NCBI RefSeq assembly: GCF_019649055.1
Contig: NW_026570706.1
Span: forward strand, 1-16,990
From: Paramacrobiotus metropolitanus
Taxonomy: Eukaryota; Tardigrada; Eutardigrada; Parachela; Macrobiotidae
DNA length: 16,990 nt
Direction: 5' to 3'
The notes beneath the pieces were generated by a model that was not told where the DNA came from, searched no databases, and saw nothing but the letters and a program-made list of their open reading frames with translations. A program made the translations under genes and the position numbers. Positions 9,590 to 16,990 of the stretch are shown piece after piece; position 1 is the stretch's first letter, and the number at the start of each line of letters is the position of its first letter.

Positions 9590-9762
9590 TCAGTTTTTTT
9601 ATCGACGTCGAGCCAGTTCACGTCGTGATCGAGCACTGGGGGCATATTATAGGTATTACTCTGCATTACTAAAATTCTGACCCATAAACCAATTTTGAAC
9701 TTAAAGGCTTAGTTCATAACTTCCATTGTTCTATACTCAATCGCAGTCGTACTCGTGGGGTT
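9581..9762. repeat. Dispersed repeat, inverted copy 1
   Basis: Reverse complement of 13852-14030 at high identity, covering ATCGACGTCGAGCCAGTTCA, GATCGAGCACTGG, CCATAAACCAATT and CCATTGTTCTATACTCAATC. It directly abuts the truncated end of the retroelement fragment, so either the retroelement broke into this repeat or the reverse. Confidence 0.88.
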
Positions 9763-10273
9763 CGGGCAGATTTTCGAAGAACAGTTGCGCCATAAACTTC
9801 GATCAGTATGACATAGTACAGAAATTTCTGTACAGTAAATTTCATGTTTTTCAGCGAGTGAAATTTTCTTATTTGTGATTACACAGGCTGTTTACAATGC
9901 ACTCATATTGATATACATGCTGTTTTTCTTAGATTGCTAGTGTACTTAATAAATTGTTATTGGCAGATTGATAGTTAACTACAGTACTGATTTGAACCAG
10001 AACGTATTATTGAGCAGTACAGTACTCATGCAATCATAAAGTCCATACTTACTATTATAAAGACTTAGTCAGTACTTTTACTGGCAACAATGGTTATTTT
10101 GATATCGCATGCTACTTTAACAGTCGCTTGGAGACAGTTTGTGCTTAGTCAATTTCCGTCGCGATGAGCTAACAACCGTGATTTAGTAAAGGGCTGTAAG
10201 ACAACGATGAGTGCTACGGCTAGCAGTACTACTGTAAAATAAATCTGGTGCTAAATAACTGCTAATGCCATAC
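9763..10273. other. Unique A/T-rich interval, no gene seen
   Basis: There is no coding homology. It contains one perfect 18-bp palindrome, GTACAGAAATTTCTGTAC, at 9816-9833. Confidence 0.5.
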
Positions 10274-10599
10274 CAGACCCAGTCGACTCCTGTACACGTT
10301 CTCTCTGTCCCTTAATCCAACTTAAGGTACAAAAATCTCATTAGCAGACCTTCACCCAGTCTAGTTGAGTCGGGTGGCAGATAGTAGACTGCATTCTCTG
10401 TCAGTCCATAGAACAGCGCTCTTACTTCTGATGGTATACAATATGTGTATGTCTATTGTCTAATAAGCAACCTGTCAATGGTTAAGTGAACTGAGGGCAC
10501 TCACTAGGGCTAGCGGTATGTGCATCTCTTACAGGCTGAATGTGCGTATTAATTTTTGCCACCCTCATAAAACTAGATTTGGTCGTGGTGAATGTTTAC
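10274..10599. repeat. Right arm of the ~320-bp inverted repeat
   Basis: Reverse-complement partner of 6532-6848. Identity extends outward to GTTTAC at 10594-10599 and inward to CAGACCC near 10274, after which similarity fades. It carries a few extra bases near 10505-10520 relative to the left arm. Confidence 0.88.
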
Positions 10600-11480
10600 G
10601 CTCGGTAGGTACGTAGCCTGTTCAAACTTCTGGAGGATCGCAGCGTTCAATTGGACAAATGGTACTCACTTGTCAGTAGGACGCACCTTGTGATATCCTG
10701 AATGTATCCTAGCGTAGCCTACAGACTTACAGTCAATGGGCTGAGATCATTGCACCAGAAATGTTAGTGATGCTTTGTCCTTTGATCCTTTTGTTACAGT
10801 ACCAGTGATTAAACGAACTATGTTGTCCCGTTGCACGAAAAGGCTAAAGCATTAACCAGATTAAAGATGCCGACTTTTTAAACAAATTCTAAAATATTTT
10901 TTGCAGGTTCAGAATTGCAACCCACAGTCCTTTCCGAATCGATGCAACCTTTAAGGTATAAGTTGTCCAGTTTCTGCGTAATGACGGTCACAATCATCGA
11001 ATTTAAGTTTAGGGCGATATTATTGATTAGTGTTTGTATTAACAATAAGAACAAAAATTTCGCAACCTGGATATCGAGTGCCGACTATACGTTCGGAAAA
11101 TGGTAAATTGTTTGACGGTGTTGTGTCATGCAACGGTTGTGGCCGACGGCAAAGGTTATTTAAAACGGCGTTTTGGGAAGGATAAATAGGACGGTAAGGT
11201 TTTGAAAGCGGCAAAGGCAAAGGTAAAGGTGAAGTTGAAAAAGGCAAAGTGAAAAGGCAAAGGCAAAGGGGAGCCAAAGGTAATCTTGGCCGACCCTGTG
11301 CCAAGGTGCATACTGTACAATTTGCAGCAGCAGCAGCGCTTTGTAAGTCAACTTGTAAGCCGTCGGGAACACTTTGTAAATCGACTGTTTTGTGGTGCAA
11401 CCGATGGCGAAAGCAATTTACAGCAAGTACTTACGTACTACAGTCTACAGATACTGCAGTACATATTCCAGAATCAAATA
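10600..11480. other. Intronic interval with simple-sequence patches
   Basis: No gene is recognised. At about 11193-11280 the plus strand is purine-rich with repeated AAAGGC words, and GCAGCAGCAGCAGC lies at 11324-11337. The open frames of up to 126 codons on the minus strand over 11020-11400 read through this low complexity and are not supported. Confidence 0.5.
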
Positions 11481-11488
11481 GTACAGTA

Positions 11489-12010
11489 CTACCAATACAT
11501 TTGCAAGGTGATCTTCCAGAACACCGAACGAATCGAAGGCACCGATTGAACGAGTCCAGGCAGTGTTTGAAACGAATTTAATTTAGCCAGAAAATCAGGA
11601 ACAATTTTAGGTGCTTGAAATGAAGAATAGTTTGGGGACAATTGAGAGACTGTTTCGTGAACAAAAGCTGAAATACATCGGCTGGACCATACACACAAAA
11701 CGGCATGGGGACCAGAATCGTTTTTTCTCCGAAAACCAACCGGTGCCCGAATAAAGTTAAGGTGGCCATTCGGATTTCTTAGTCTGCAGTGTCGCGCTCT
11801 TATTTTGCGAACGGTGATATCAACGTTGGCGCCCAGTTCCTTCTGGATTGTATTTTGTAAAGCATGGCCAAAAAAGACTTCCCACGGTTGCACGGTGACC
11901 TCGAAAAGTGAACCGTCCTACATTTTGACCACGCCCACAGCTGTACCGCTGTCCTGACCCAGGAGTGACTCGAAGTCAATGGTGTGACGTGTAGTAGAAG
12001 GACCACTGGG
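11489..12010 (-). pseudogene. Unidentified reading frame interrupted by one stop
   Basis: One frame stays open for about 140 codons (down to 11489). Upstream of an in-frame TAG at 11918-11920 it continues for about 30 more codons with ordinary-looking usage (TIDFESLLGQDSGTAVGVV, then KM, stop, DGSLFEVTVQPWEVFFGHAL). The amino-acid composition looks protein-like and not low-complexity. I do not recognise the family. No acceptor or donor is convincing, although CTTCAACTTAG precedes the segment. It may be a decayed transposon protein or a chance frame; the 44-codon plus-strand frame opposite (from about 11621) is the alternative. Confidence 0.3.
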
Positions 12011-12839
12011 TGGGTAACTTACCTAAGTTGAAGCCAGAGGGCTAAGGCATGCGTGGAAATTTAAAATGAATTTTGAATAAGGGGAAAGCAGCCACGGTAG
12101 CTAGACTGCAGCGCATTGTCAACGAGGGCTGCTTTAGTTTTGATATTCCTATGATTCGTCACGCCCTCAAATCTTGGATCCCATGAGTCTGAACGATGTG
12201 GGGTACATTGGGCCATACCATAGAAGTTGGAAAAGGTTAAGTTTTTAACAAATGGTTCATGGGAATTTTTTAAATGGATGCCGCCAACTTGGCGTGACCA
12301 GGGTTATTACGTCGATGCTGCATGCACGGGGGCCGAGAAAAGGTTTCGGCTGCGTGCATGGCCAAAATGTTCCTTTTTAAATCGCTTAAAGTAAAAAAAA
12401 TTTAAAGCCGATATTTGGGTGGGAATATGGGGTGGAAGTGAGGCGCCTAATCGATCACTGAATTTTAATTAAATTAGAACGGAGACAAAGGGGTGAATGT
12501 GGTGAATGGGGTCAGGGAGCCGAAAAAAAGAAAGAACGCTGAATACGGGTGCCTATATGTTATGGCACAGGTCACCGCATTTGTCGATCTGTGGGCCCGA
12601 AAGCCATAACATGAACCGGAAATTATGCGAAGTTGTGTGAAGGCCGCATTTGATGCCATGCCGGCAAGGTTGACAAAACCTTGACTCTGACAAAATTTTC
12701 GTTATATTCTGTGATTTGTATACCGATTTACATACCTCGACTGTGGCATACCACGAAATGCAGTTTATAACGAAGGCGGCTAAAGATCAATGGAAAAAAG
12801 GCTGTAATGTAAGGGCGGGACGCCTCCTCGAGTAAGCTA
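12011..12839. other. Intronic interval, nothing recognised
   Basis: No family motifs occur on either strand. A partial stem (GCATGCACG...CGTGCATGG) flanks GCCGA/TCGGC at about 12318-12360. Confidence 0.45.
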
Positions 12840-13036
12840 TTCGCTGTTTCTGGGGATTTCCACCGCATTGCTGCGCTGTTTTGACGGACCTGCAGCACAG
12901 TTGCACTGGCTGCAGGATCCTTCCTCATAGTCTTGTGTTGCTGCGCCACGGTGCGCATTAAGATTCGGCAATAAAGCCTCATCCGGGTTCACCGCTGTTC
13001 GCTGTCGAGGTTACGCGTGGCGCCCATACGGCACCG
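12840..13036. repeat. Diverged dispersed repeat, copy 2 (inverted)
   Basis: Inverted partner of 7000-7207, with the same blocks in the same order. Its GGATCCTGCAG to CTGCAGGTCC segment can form a small stem. The minus-strand open frame of 84 codons over it is not preserved in the other copy and is not called as a gene. Confidence 0.7.
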
Positions 13037-13442
13037 CGTTATAGTAAAATTATAATTTATCAATTTAAATTCAAAAAATATTAAAAAAAATTTTTGCAGT
13101 TTCCGTGCGTACAGCCAGAACCCGTGCGGACCAACAAAAGTCTCCCGTTCACGTAACCAACACCCAGTTTACTTGTGGGCGCAACCATAATGTAATTTTT
13201 ATCATGTTGACATGCTACGCGGAAGTCGCCGCGTTAACATGGGATTATTTCTAGTACTATTGAGTCGTAAAATCTAGCAATCAACAACCAATTAGCGGTA
13301 AGTCGCCGGTAACCCAAGTAGCCAAATCTCGCACAACAGTCAATATGTACGACGCATCCTACTATTCCTTCGTCAATGTATTGAGCATAATATAATCTTA
13401 ATCGACCTAAGCGTGTGGAAGGTCATTTAAATTCCAGAATAT

Positions 13443-13508
13443 AATATGGGTGGGTGTCCGTTAAGGAATTAGCGGGAAATAATATGGGTGTCCGTTAAGG
13501 AATTAGCG
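13443..13508. repeat. Tandem duplication, period 38 bp
   Basis: AATATGGGTG-GTGTCCGTTAA followed by GGAATTAGCG occurs at 13443-13474 and, 4 bp shorter, at 13481-13508. Confidence 0.88.
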
Positions 13509-13739
13509 CGATGGTTTTCTTATGTTTTCTTATTTTTTCCTATGTTGTATTAGTCGTCGCCTTCGTGACGGTCGACGTAGTGCGGTCAAGATAGTGTCGG
13601 TCGACGACTCGACAACCATGATACTTATTAAAGGTTCCAGATACTCGACAAAAAGTTAACGAAAAGTCGGTGATGAACAACTCAGCATGACTAATTTTGA
13701 AATTTAGCCTTAGCGGAATTTGTTAACTGCCTTCCACTG

Positions 13740-13834
13740 TCCTGCCGAGTGTCGCTTGTGTCCTGCCAGCTGCCTGCCGGTGGCCTGTCGGTTACCTGCC
13801 ACCTGCCTGCCACTTGCCTGCCTGCCTGCCTGCT
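13740..13834 (+). repeat. CCTGCC simple-sequence tract
   Basis: Imperfect CCTGCC/CTGCC words fill about 95 bp, and the last part is CCTGCCTGCCTGCCTG. It lies just left of the 13852-14030 repeat; the word TTTTAGTAATGC occurs both in the junction (13844) and inside that repeat (about 13938). Confidence 0.8.
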
Positions 13835-13851
13835 GTGTCCAGGTTTTAGTA

Positions 13852-14030
13852 ATGCCCGTGTACGACTGCGATTGAGTATAGAACAATGGAAGTTATTGAA
13901 CTAAGCCTTTAAGTTTTAATTGGTTTATGGGTCAGAGTTTTAGTAATGCAAAGTAATACCTATAATATGCCCCAGTGCTCGATCACGACGTGAACTGGCT
14001 CGACGTCGATAAACAAACTGAAATAATTTA
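13852..14030. repeat. Dispersed repeat, inverted copy 2
   Basis: Partner of 9581-9762. Differences are a few substitutions and 1-2 bp indels. It joins a second repeat directly (14027-14117, related to 5293-5385), so the two form a composite here that is separated elsewhere. Confidence 0.88.
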
Positions 14031-14117
14031 AAGAAGCGTAAATACTGGTAAATGCAAGCACCAGTGGTGCACAAAAATATGCACCATAATTTACATAAAG
14101 ATGCACCATAAGGGGCA
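14027..14117. repeat. Dispersed repeat, copy 2 (GCACCAGTGGTGCAC family)
   Basis: Direct-orientation partner of 5293-5385. A third shorter piece with GCACCAGTGGTGCACAAATA follows near 14227-14262. Minus-strand open frames across 13940-14358 result from these repeats. Confidence 0.75.
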
Positions 14118-14293
14118 TATATGGGGCAGAGTAGCAAGCGGCGAAGGGGCGACGATGGTCTATCGTTCGATAACTAACAATTGTGAGGTAAGTAGTGGTC
14201 AAGTTCATGGCGCACAAAACACGGTGCATGCACCAGTGGTGCACAAATATGCACCGTTGGTACGGAATCTTTACTGATGCCGTAATTTCGCTA

Positions 14294-14340
14294 GCTTTTA
14301 TTTTGTAGACATTCGACTCGTACGTGTACAAAATAAAAGC
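14294..14340. repeat. Hairpin 1, 14-bp perfect arms
   Basis: GCTTTTATTTTGTA (14294-14307) and its exact reverse complement (14327-14340) enclose 19 bases. Confidence 0.85.
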
Positions 14341-14347
14341 CATTCCA

Positions 14348-14390
14348 TTTGTTTTCATAGCCTCGTTTGATACGAGGCTATGAAAACAAA
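14348..14390. repeat. Hairpin 2, 19-bp perfect arms, 5-base loop
   Basis: Arms 14348-14366 and 14372-14390 (TTTGTTTTCATAGCCTCGT and its exact complement) enclose TTGAT. There is no mismatch, only 7 bases separate it from hairpin 1, and it lacks the T tract of a Pol III terminator. Confidence 0.92.
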
Positions 14391-14459
14391 ATATTTTCCA
14401 CTCAAGTGAAATGTTCGGAATGGCATCTTGCCAAATGCCAGGAGAAAATCTACCTCCAT

Positions 14460-14565
14460 CTTACTGTGATGAGTGCGCTCCCCAAGGTCCCACATGACCG
14501 AACGCTTGGAAATGTAGTAAATGTAGTTTGATAAAGATTCTCTTCTTCTCGTTTTCGGTAAAAGG
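14460..14565 (-). pseudogene. Possible relic of a second retroelement endonuclease tail
   Basis: On the minus strand a short frame reads NEKKRIFIKL, then HFQAFGHVGPWGAHSS before a stop. It resembles the EEKKIRL...AFETLGPWGAAA stretch of the fragment at 8184-9589. The identity is limited to a few residues over about 30, so the assignment is tentative. Confidence 0.3.
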
Positions 14566-14763
14566 AAAACCGCTGATGCCGTTAAATAATTGGTAGTTTA
14601 GTGCGCGCTGGAATTCCACAACCCTGCTTTTATTCCTTATCTAGATTGAAATGGTATCCGGGGAAAAAGTGGATGCATGCTTATATTGTATAAGGATCTT
14701 ACAACGTTCATTTCGGCAGCAGGACATTTGGCCATCTTCAATTTCCCAAGTTTTTGTTATATT

Positions 14764-15045
14764 GCTTAGGTTTTCCTAGGTTTTCTTAGGTTATTGTTAA
14801 GCTTCTTAGGTTTTCTGAGGTGATCTTCGGTTTTTTTTGGTTTCTTAGGTTTGTCTGCTTAGGGTAAGTTTTCTTAGGTTTCGATGGTTCTATCGGGTCA
14901 GTCTTAGGCTCTTAGATTTTCTTCGGTTTTCTTAGGTTTTCTTAGGTTTCTTAGCTTTTCTTAGGTCCTCGTAAGCTTCTTATGTTGTCTTAGGTTATTT
15001 GTACTCTTCTTAGGTTACTCTAAGTTATTCTTAAGTTATTTTTCG
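14764..15045 (-). repeat. AAACCTAAGAA-type array, left of exon 1
   Basis: On the plus strand it reads as imperfect TTCTTAGGTTTT units of about 9-12 bp, so the AAACCTAAGAA sense is on the minus strand. It lies outside the left TTCGGCC block and mirrors the array at 16629-16985. Unit length and drift differ from the regular 5-bp arthropod telomere repeat. Confidence 0.85.
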
Positions 15046-15140
15046 GTCATTCTTGATTTATTCGAAAGATTATGGAACCAATGCAACGCAGTAACGTATC
15101 GAAAGTAACGTTTTCTTGCCTAAATTAGACCAAAATAAGA

Positions 15141-15240
15141 GTCGGTCGAAATGAACTGCAGCCGCAGCCGAAGTGAGCGGCGGCCGAAGTGAATGGCCGA
15201 AAAACTTTGGCCGAAAAGAACACGGCCGAAGTGATCGGTA
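15141..15240 (-). repeat. TTCGGCC block, left of exon 1
   Basis: On the minus strand TTCGGCC occurs at 15230, 15215, 15201 and 15188, spaced 13-15 bp. Degenerate versions follow near 15173 and 15150, then CTTATTTTGGT. The inner end reads CCGATCACTTCGGCC. The internal order (CAAAGTTTTTCGGCC, CATTCACTTCGGCC) and the sequence after the block (AGAAAACGTTACTTTCGATAC) match the right block, so the two share ancestry and are not simply similar motifs. Confidence 0.85.
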
Positions 15241-15433
15241 GCCATTGAGAACCAAGGCGGGATACAGTTATATGTTTCGCACTTGAAGTTAATTACTGAT
15301 TAAAGGAAACCTTTTCTTACAATGCACTCTGATTCCATCGTTAAGCGAAACGAAGAACCGGAAATTTACAAAAAAAGCGAGCAAAACTAAAGCAGCAAGA
15401 CTGATCAGTAAATTAACAGGAAAGTAAACTTAC

Positions 15434-15608
15434 GTTGGATGTCTTCAAAAACAGAAGGGGGTGCGCTGTGAAGCGCAGAAGATCGAGCAGGTGTTCTCGA
15501 ACCATTGTCACCCATGAGCGATAACGAAAACAGTATAACAAGGCCACAAACAGCAAAAGTCTTGCTTACGTTAGTGACTGTTCTCTTGGAAGCCTGCATT
15601 CGATACAT
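15434..15608 (-). CDS. C1GALT1: C1GALT1 exon 1: start codon, membrane anchor and stem
   Basis: This is the first coding exon of a core 1 beta-1,3-galactosyltransferase, a type II Golgi membrane enzyme. The ATG at 15608 is preceded in frame by a TAA five codons upstream, so it is the first possible start; a second ATG follows at codon 4. The exon encodes 58 codons plus one base. Residues 1-17 are a basic tail (SKRTVTNVSK), residues ~18-33 are a hydrophobic anchor (AVCGLVILFSLSLMG), and 34-58 are a Ser/Pro-rich stem. It ends at a consensus donor, C|GTAAGT (15433-15428). That single C plus the AA opening the exon at 5056 makes a Gln codon, so the phases fit. The identification rests on topology, phase and strand, because the stem is not conserved in this family. 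An extra exon within the 10.4-kb intron cannot be excluded. Confidence 0.8.
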
Positions 15609-16204
15609 CGGGAAAAGAAAACGTTAATCCAGAAGCGTTCGTAATAATTTTTTGCTTCTTCGTGTTGTTATTAGCTTTTGGCACTGTTAAGATAGCAGTG
15701 TCATGAAACATTTGATGTATAGACGACCAATAAAAGGCTGACAAATACTGAGAGAGCGCAAGGTGCTCATCATGGAGCAACAACCATTGGCACGCCACTA
15801 CCATTTGTATCACTCAACCTATGAATGCTTATTGCGGTTATTGGTAAGTCATCCTATGATCGATTCGGTTTTGTGACAACTGTGTGCTCTTGAAGAGTTG
15901 CTCGCTACCACATGTCTTCGTCAGCCATGCGCTTTGCCAAACCTGTTTGCTGCTGTGTTGGCAGAGAAATTCTGAAACTGAACCTTTGCACTCTCTGACG
16001 TGTGCTTGAACGCAGGCGTTGTTACTGACTAGCAAACCTGAAACGTGTAAAATGTCTACGACCATGTCCAATTTAATTCGAATTCCGAAAATATGTTTAA
16101 AATGATGAAAGTTTTGAGTCAGCTCTGTTTTCCAGTTTTAAGCTTCGCACTCCGCAGCGCATTCTATCGTGTAAAATAGCCAAATATCTAGCCCAAATAT
16201 CGGC
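15609..16204. other. Presumed C1GALT1 5' leader and promoter interval
   Basis: This non-repetitive interval lies upstream of the C1GALT1 start codon, between that codon and the right TTCGGCC block. It should contain the 5' UTR and promoter, but no TATA box, initiator or leader splice site can be assigned with confidence. Inverted CCAAT words occur on the minus strand near 15727 and 15840, too common to rely on. The minus-strand frames at 15571-16071 do not resemble proteins. Confidence 0.45.
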
Positions 16205-16350
16205 GTCCGATCACTTCGGCCGTTTTCATTTCGGCCGCGTTCATTTCGGCCAAAGTTTTTCGGCCGCCATTCACTTCGGCCGTCATTCATTTCGGCCGTC
16301 ATTCAGTTCGGCCGCTGATCACTTCGGCCACAGTACATTTCGGCCGACGC
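16205..16350 (+). repeat. TTCGGCC block, right of exon 1
   Basis: Nine TTCGGCC motifs start at 16215, 16230, 16245, 16259, 16275, 16291, 16307, 16323 and 16339, spaced 14-16 bp and mostly 16. The unit is CAYTTCGGCCG plus four or five variable bases ending TT. The block opens with CCGATCACTTCGGCC and ends CGACGCTCATTTTAG. It is inverted relative to the block at 15141-15240, and the two enclose exon 1. Confidence 0.92.
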
Positions 16351-16628
16351 TCATTTTAGTTTGATTCACAAGAAAATGTACTTGCGATACAAATTTATCG
16401 GTTACTTAAAACCACTGAATCATAAAAGTGATAGCATATGGCCGCGTTCATATCATTTTGCACGCACAATTGGTTTAAGCAGTTCTTGAAGTGTTACTGT
16501 CACCATCATGCGTCCCTTTCGATGATACAAAGTCACGTAGCCTACCGGGAGGCTACTGATAACCTAACAGTAGGTCACCCAGGAAAAAATAAATAAAGAA
16601 AAGAAATCTTCATATTACAAATTATTTA

Positions 16629-16985
16629 AGGATAACCTAAGAATACCAATGAAAACAAAAGAAAATCATATTTAAGAAAACCGAAGAAAACCTAACAAAC
16701 TTAAGAAAAAGAAACCTAAGAAACCCTAAGAATCCTAAGAACCCTAAGAATCCTAAGAACTCTAAGAAACCGAAGAAACCAAAGAAACCAAATAAACGTG
16801 AGAAACCTAAAAAACCTAAAAAACCTAAGACTCCTAAGGAATCTCAGAAATCTAAAAATCCTAAGAAACCTAAGAAATTTAAGAAACCTAAGAATCCTAA
16901 AAAAAACTAAGAAACCTAAGAAACCATAATAAACCCAAAAAGCCTAGAAAGAACCACAACAAACGTAGGAAACCCAAGACAACTA
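16629..16985 (+). repeat. AAACCTAAG array, right of exon 1, running to the edge
   Basis: Imperfect AAACCTAAG units, mainly 9 bp with 10-11 bp variants, continue to the right edge. Because 9 bp is three codons, one frame reads as a Lys-Pro-Lys series for about 85 codons, but it has no ATG and comes from the repeat. The array mirrors 14764-15045, separated from its TTCGGCC block by about 280 bp here and about 95 bp on the left. Confidence 0.88.
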
Positions 16986-16990
16986 TGTAA

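Larger units (their letters stand above)
5057..15433 (-). other. C1GALT1 intron 1 (about 10.4 kb), transposon-rich
   Basis: The interval runs between the exon 1 donor C|GTAAGT and the exon 2 acceptor TTTTTTCAG|AA, whose phases complement each other (1 + 2 bases). It holds most of the repeats in the window, including a reverse-transcriptase fragment on the same strand as the host gene. No further C1GALT1-like coding segment was recognised in it. Confidence 0.78.

Noticed and set aside
9816-9833. Perfect 18-bp palindrome GTACAGAAATTTCTGTAC as a regulatory operator
   Set aside because: It is a single site within an intron, with no neighbouring promoter or second copy; chance is plausible in A/T-rich DNA.
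11020-11400. 126-codon minus-strand frame
   Set aside because: Much of it reads the AAAGGC-type purine tract as a Leu/Pro/Phe run (LPLPLPLSK); it is low complexity.
13940-14358. 132-codon minus-strand frame with Cys/Tyr-rich stretches
   Set aside because: It lies entirely in dispersed repeats. Its similarity to the frame at 5099-5353 comes from the shared DNA repeat.
3335-16350. TTCGGCC blocks as a CRISPR array
   Set aside because: The repeated core is only ~11 bp with 4-5 variable bases between units, the DNA is eukaryotic, and no cas genes are present.
16650-16910. Lys-Pro-rich open frame like a histone H1 tail
   Set aside because: The 9-bp repeat period creates a KPK series automatically. 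There is no ATG, and the mirror array at 14764-15045 has no conserved frame.
14764-16985. CCTAA/TTAGG-rich arrays as interstitial telomere sequence
   Set aside because: Units are 9-12 bp (AAACCTAAG variants), not the regular 5-bp TTAGG or 6-bp TTAGGG, and they drift strongly.

Overview
The window looks like intron-rich, repeat-laden genomic DNA from an invertebrate animal. There are no bacterial operons. The one recognisable cellular gene is split by long introns with standard GT/AG junctions, and most of the rest is transposon debris, inverted repeats and degenerate tandem arrays. I cannot name the species.

Cellular gene. Three exons on the minus strand (15434-15608, 4813-5056, 2137-2297) join in perfect phase. 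They give the first ~194 residues of a core 1 beta-1,3-galactosyltransferase (C1GALT1/T-synthase, GT31): a short N-terminal tail, one membrane anchor, a stem, and the start of the catalytic domain including the DDD metal site. Intron 1 is about 10.4 kb and intron 2 about 2.5 kb. The third visible intron runs from 2136 to the left edge, so the C-terminal half lies outside the window.

Layout. 1-2136 is intron 3, with a tRNA-like unit at 2011-2082. Intron 2 holds an ~87-bp tandem duplication, a TTACTTACTTTT-rich stretch, a short TTCGGCC block and a ~700-bp degenerate array (CGCGAGAGTAAGC/GTAACGTTACC). Intron 1 holds a foldback palindrome (5174-5291), a MITE-like element flanked by TA (5498-5969), a ~130-bp tandem array, a ~320-bp inverted repeat pair (6532-6848 and 10274-10599) that encloses a frameshifted reverse-transcriptase/endonuclease fragment (8184-9589, minus), further dispersed inverted pairs, an unidentified broken reading frame (11489-12010) and two adjacent hairpins (14294-14390).

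The most striking structure surrounds exon 1. On each side, in mirror orientation, lies a TTCGGCC block (15141-15240 and 16205-16350) and, outside it, an AAACCTAAG-type array (14764-15045 and 16629-16985). A third TTCGGCC block sits in intron 2 beside a different tandem array. I read these as copies of a poorly described repeat family. Nothing here suggests the repeats cooperate with the galactosyltransferase, beyond sharing its introns and possibly its promoter region.
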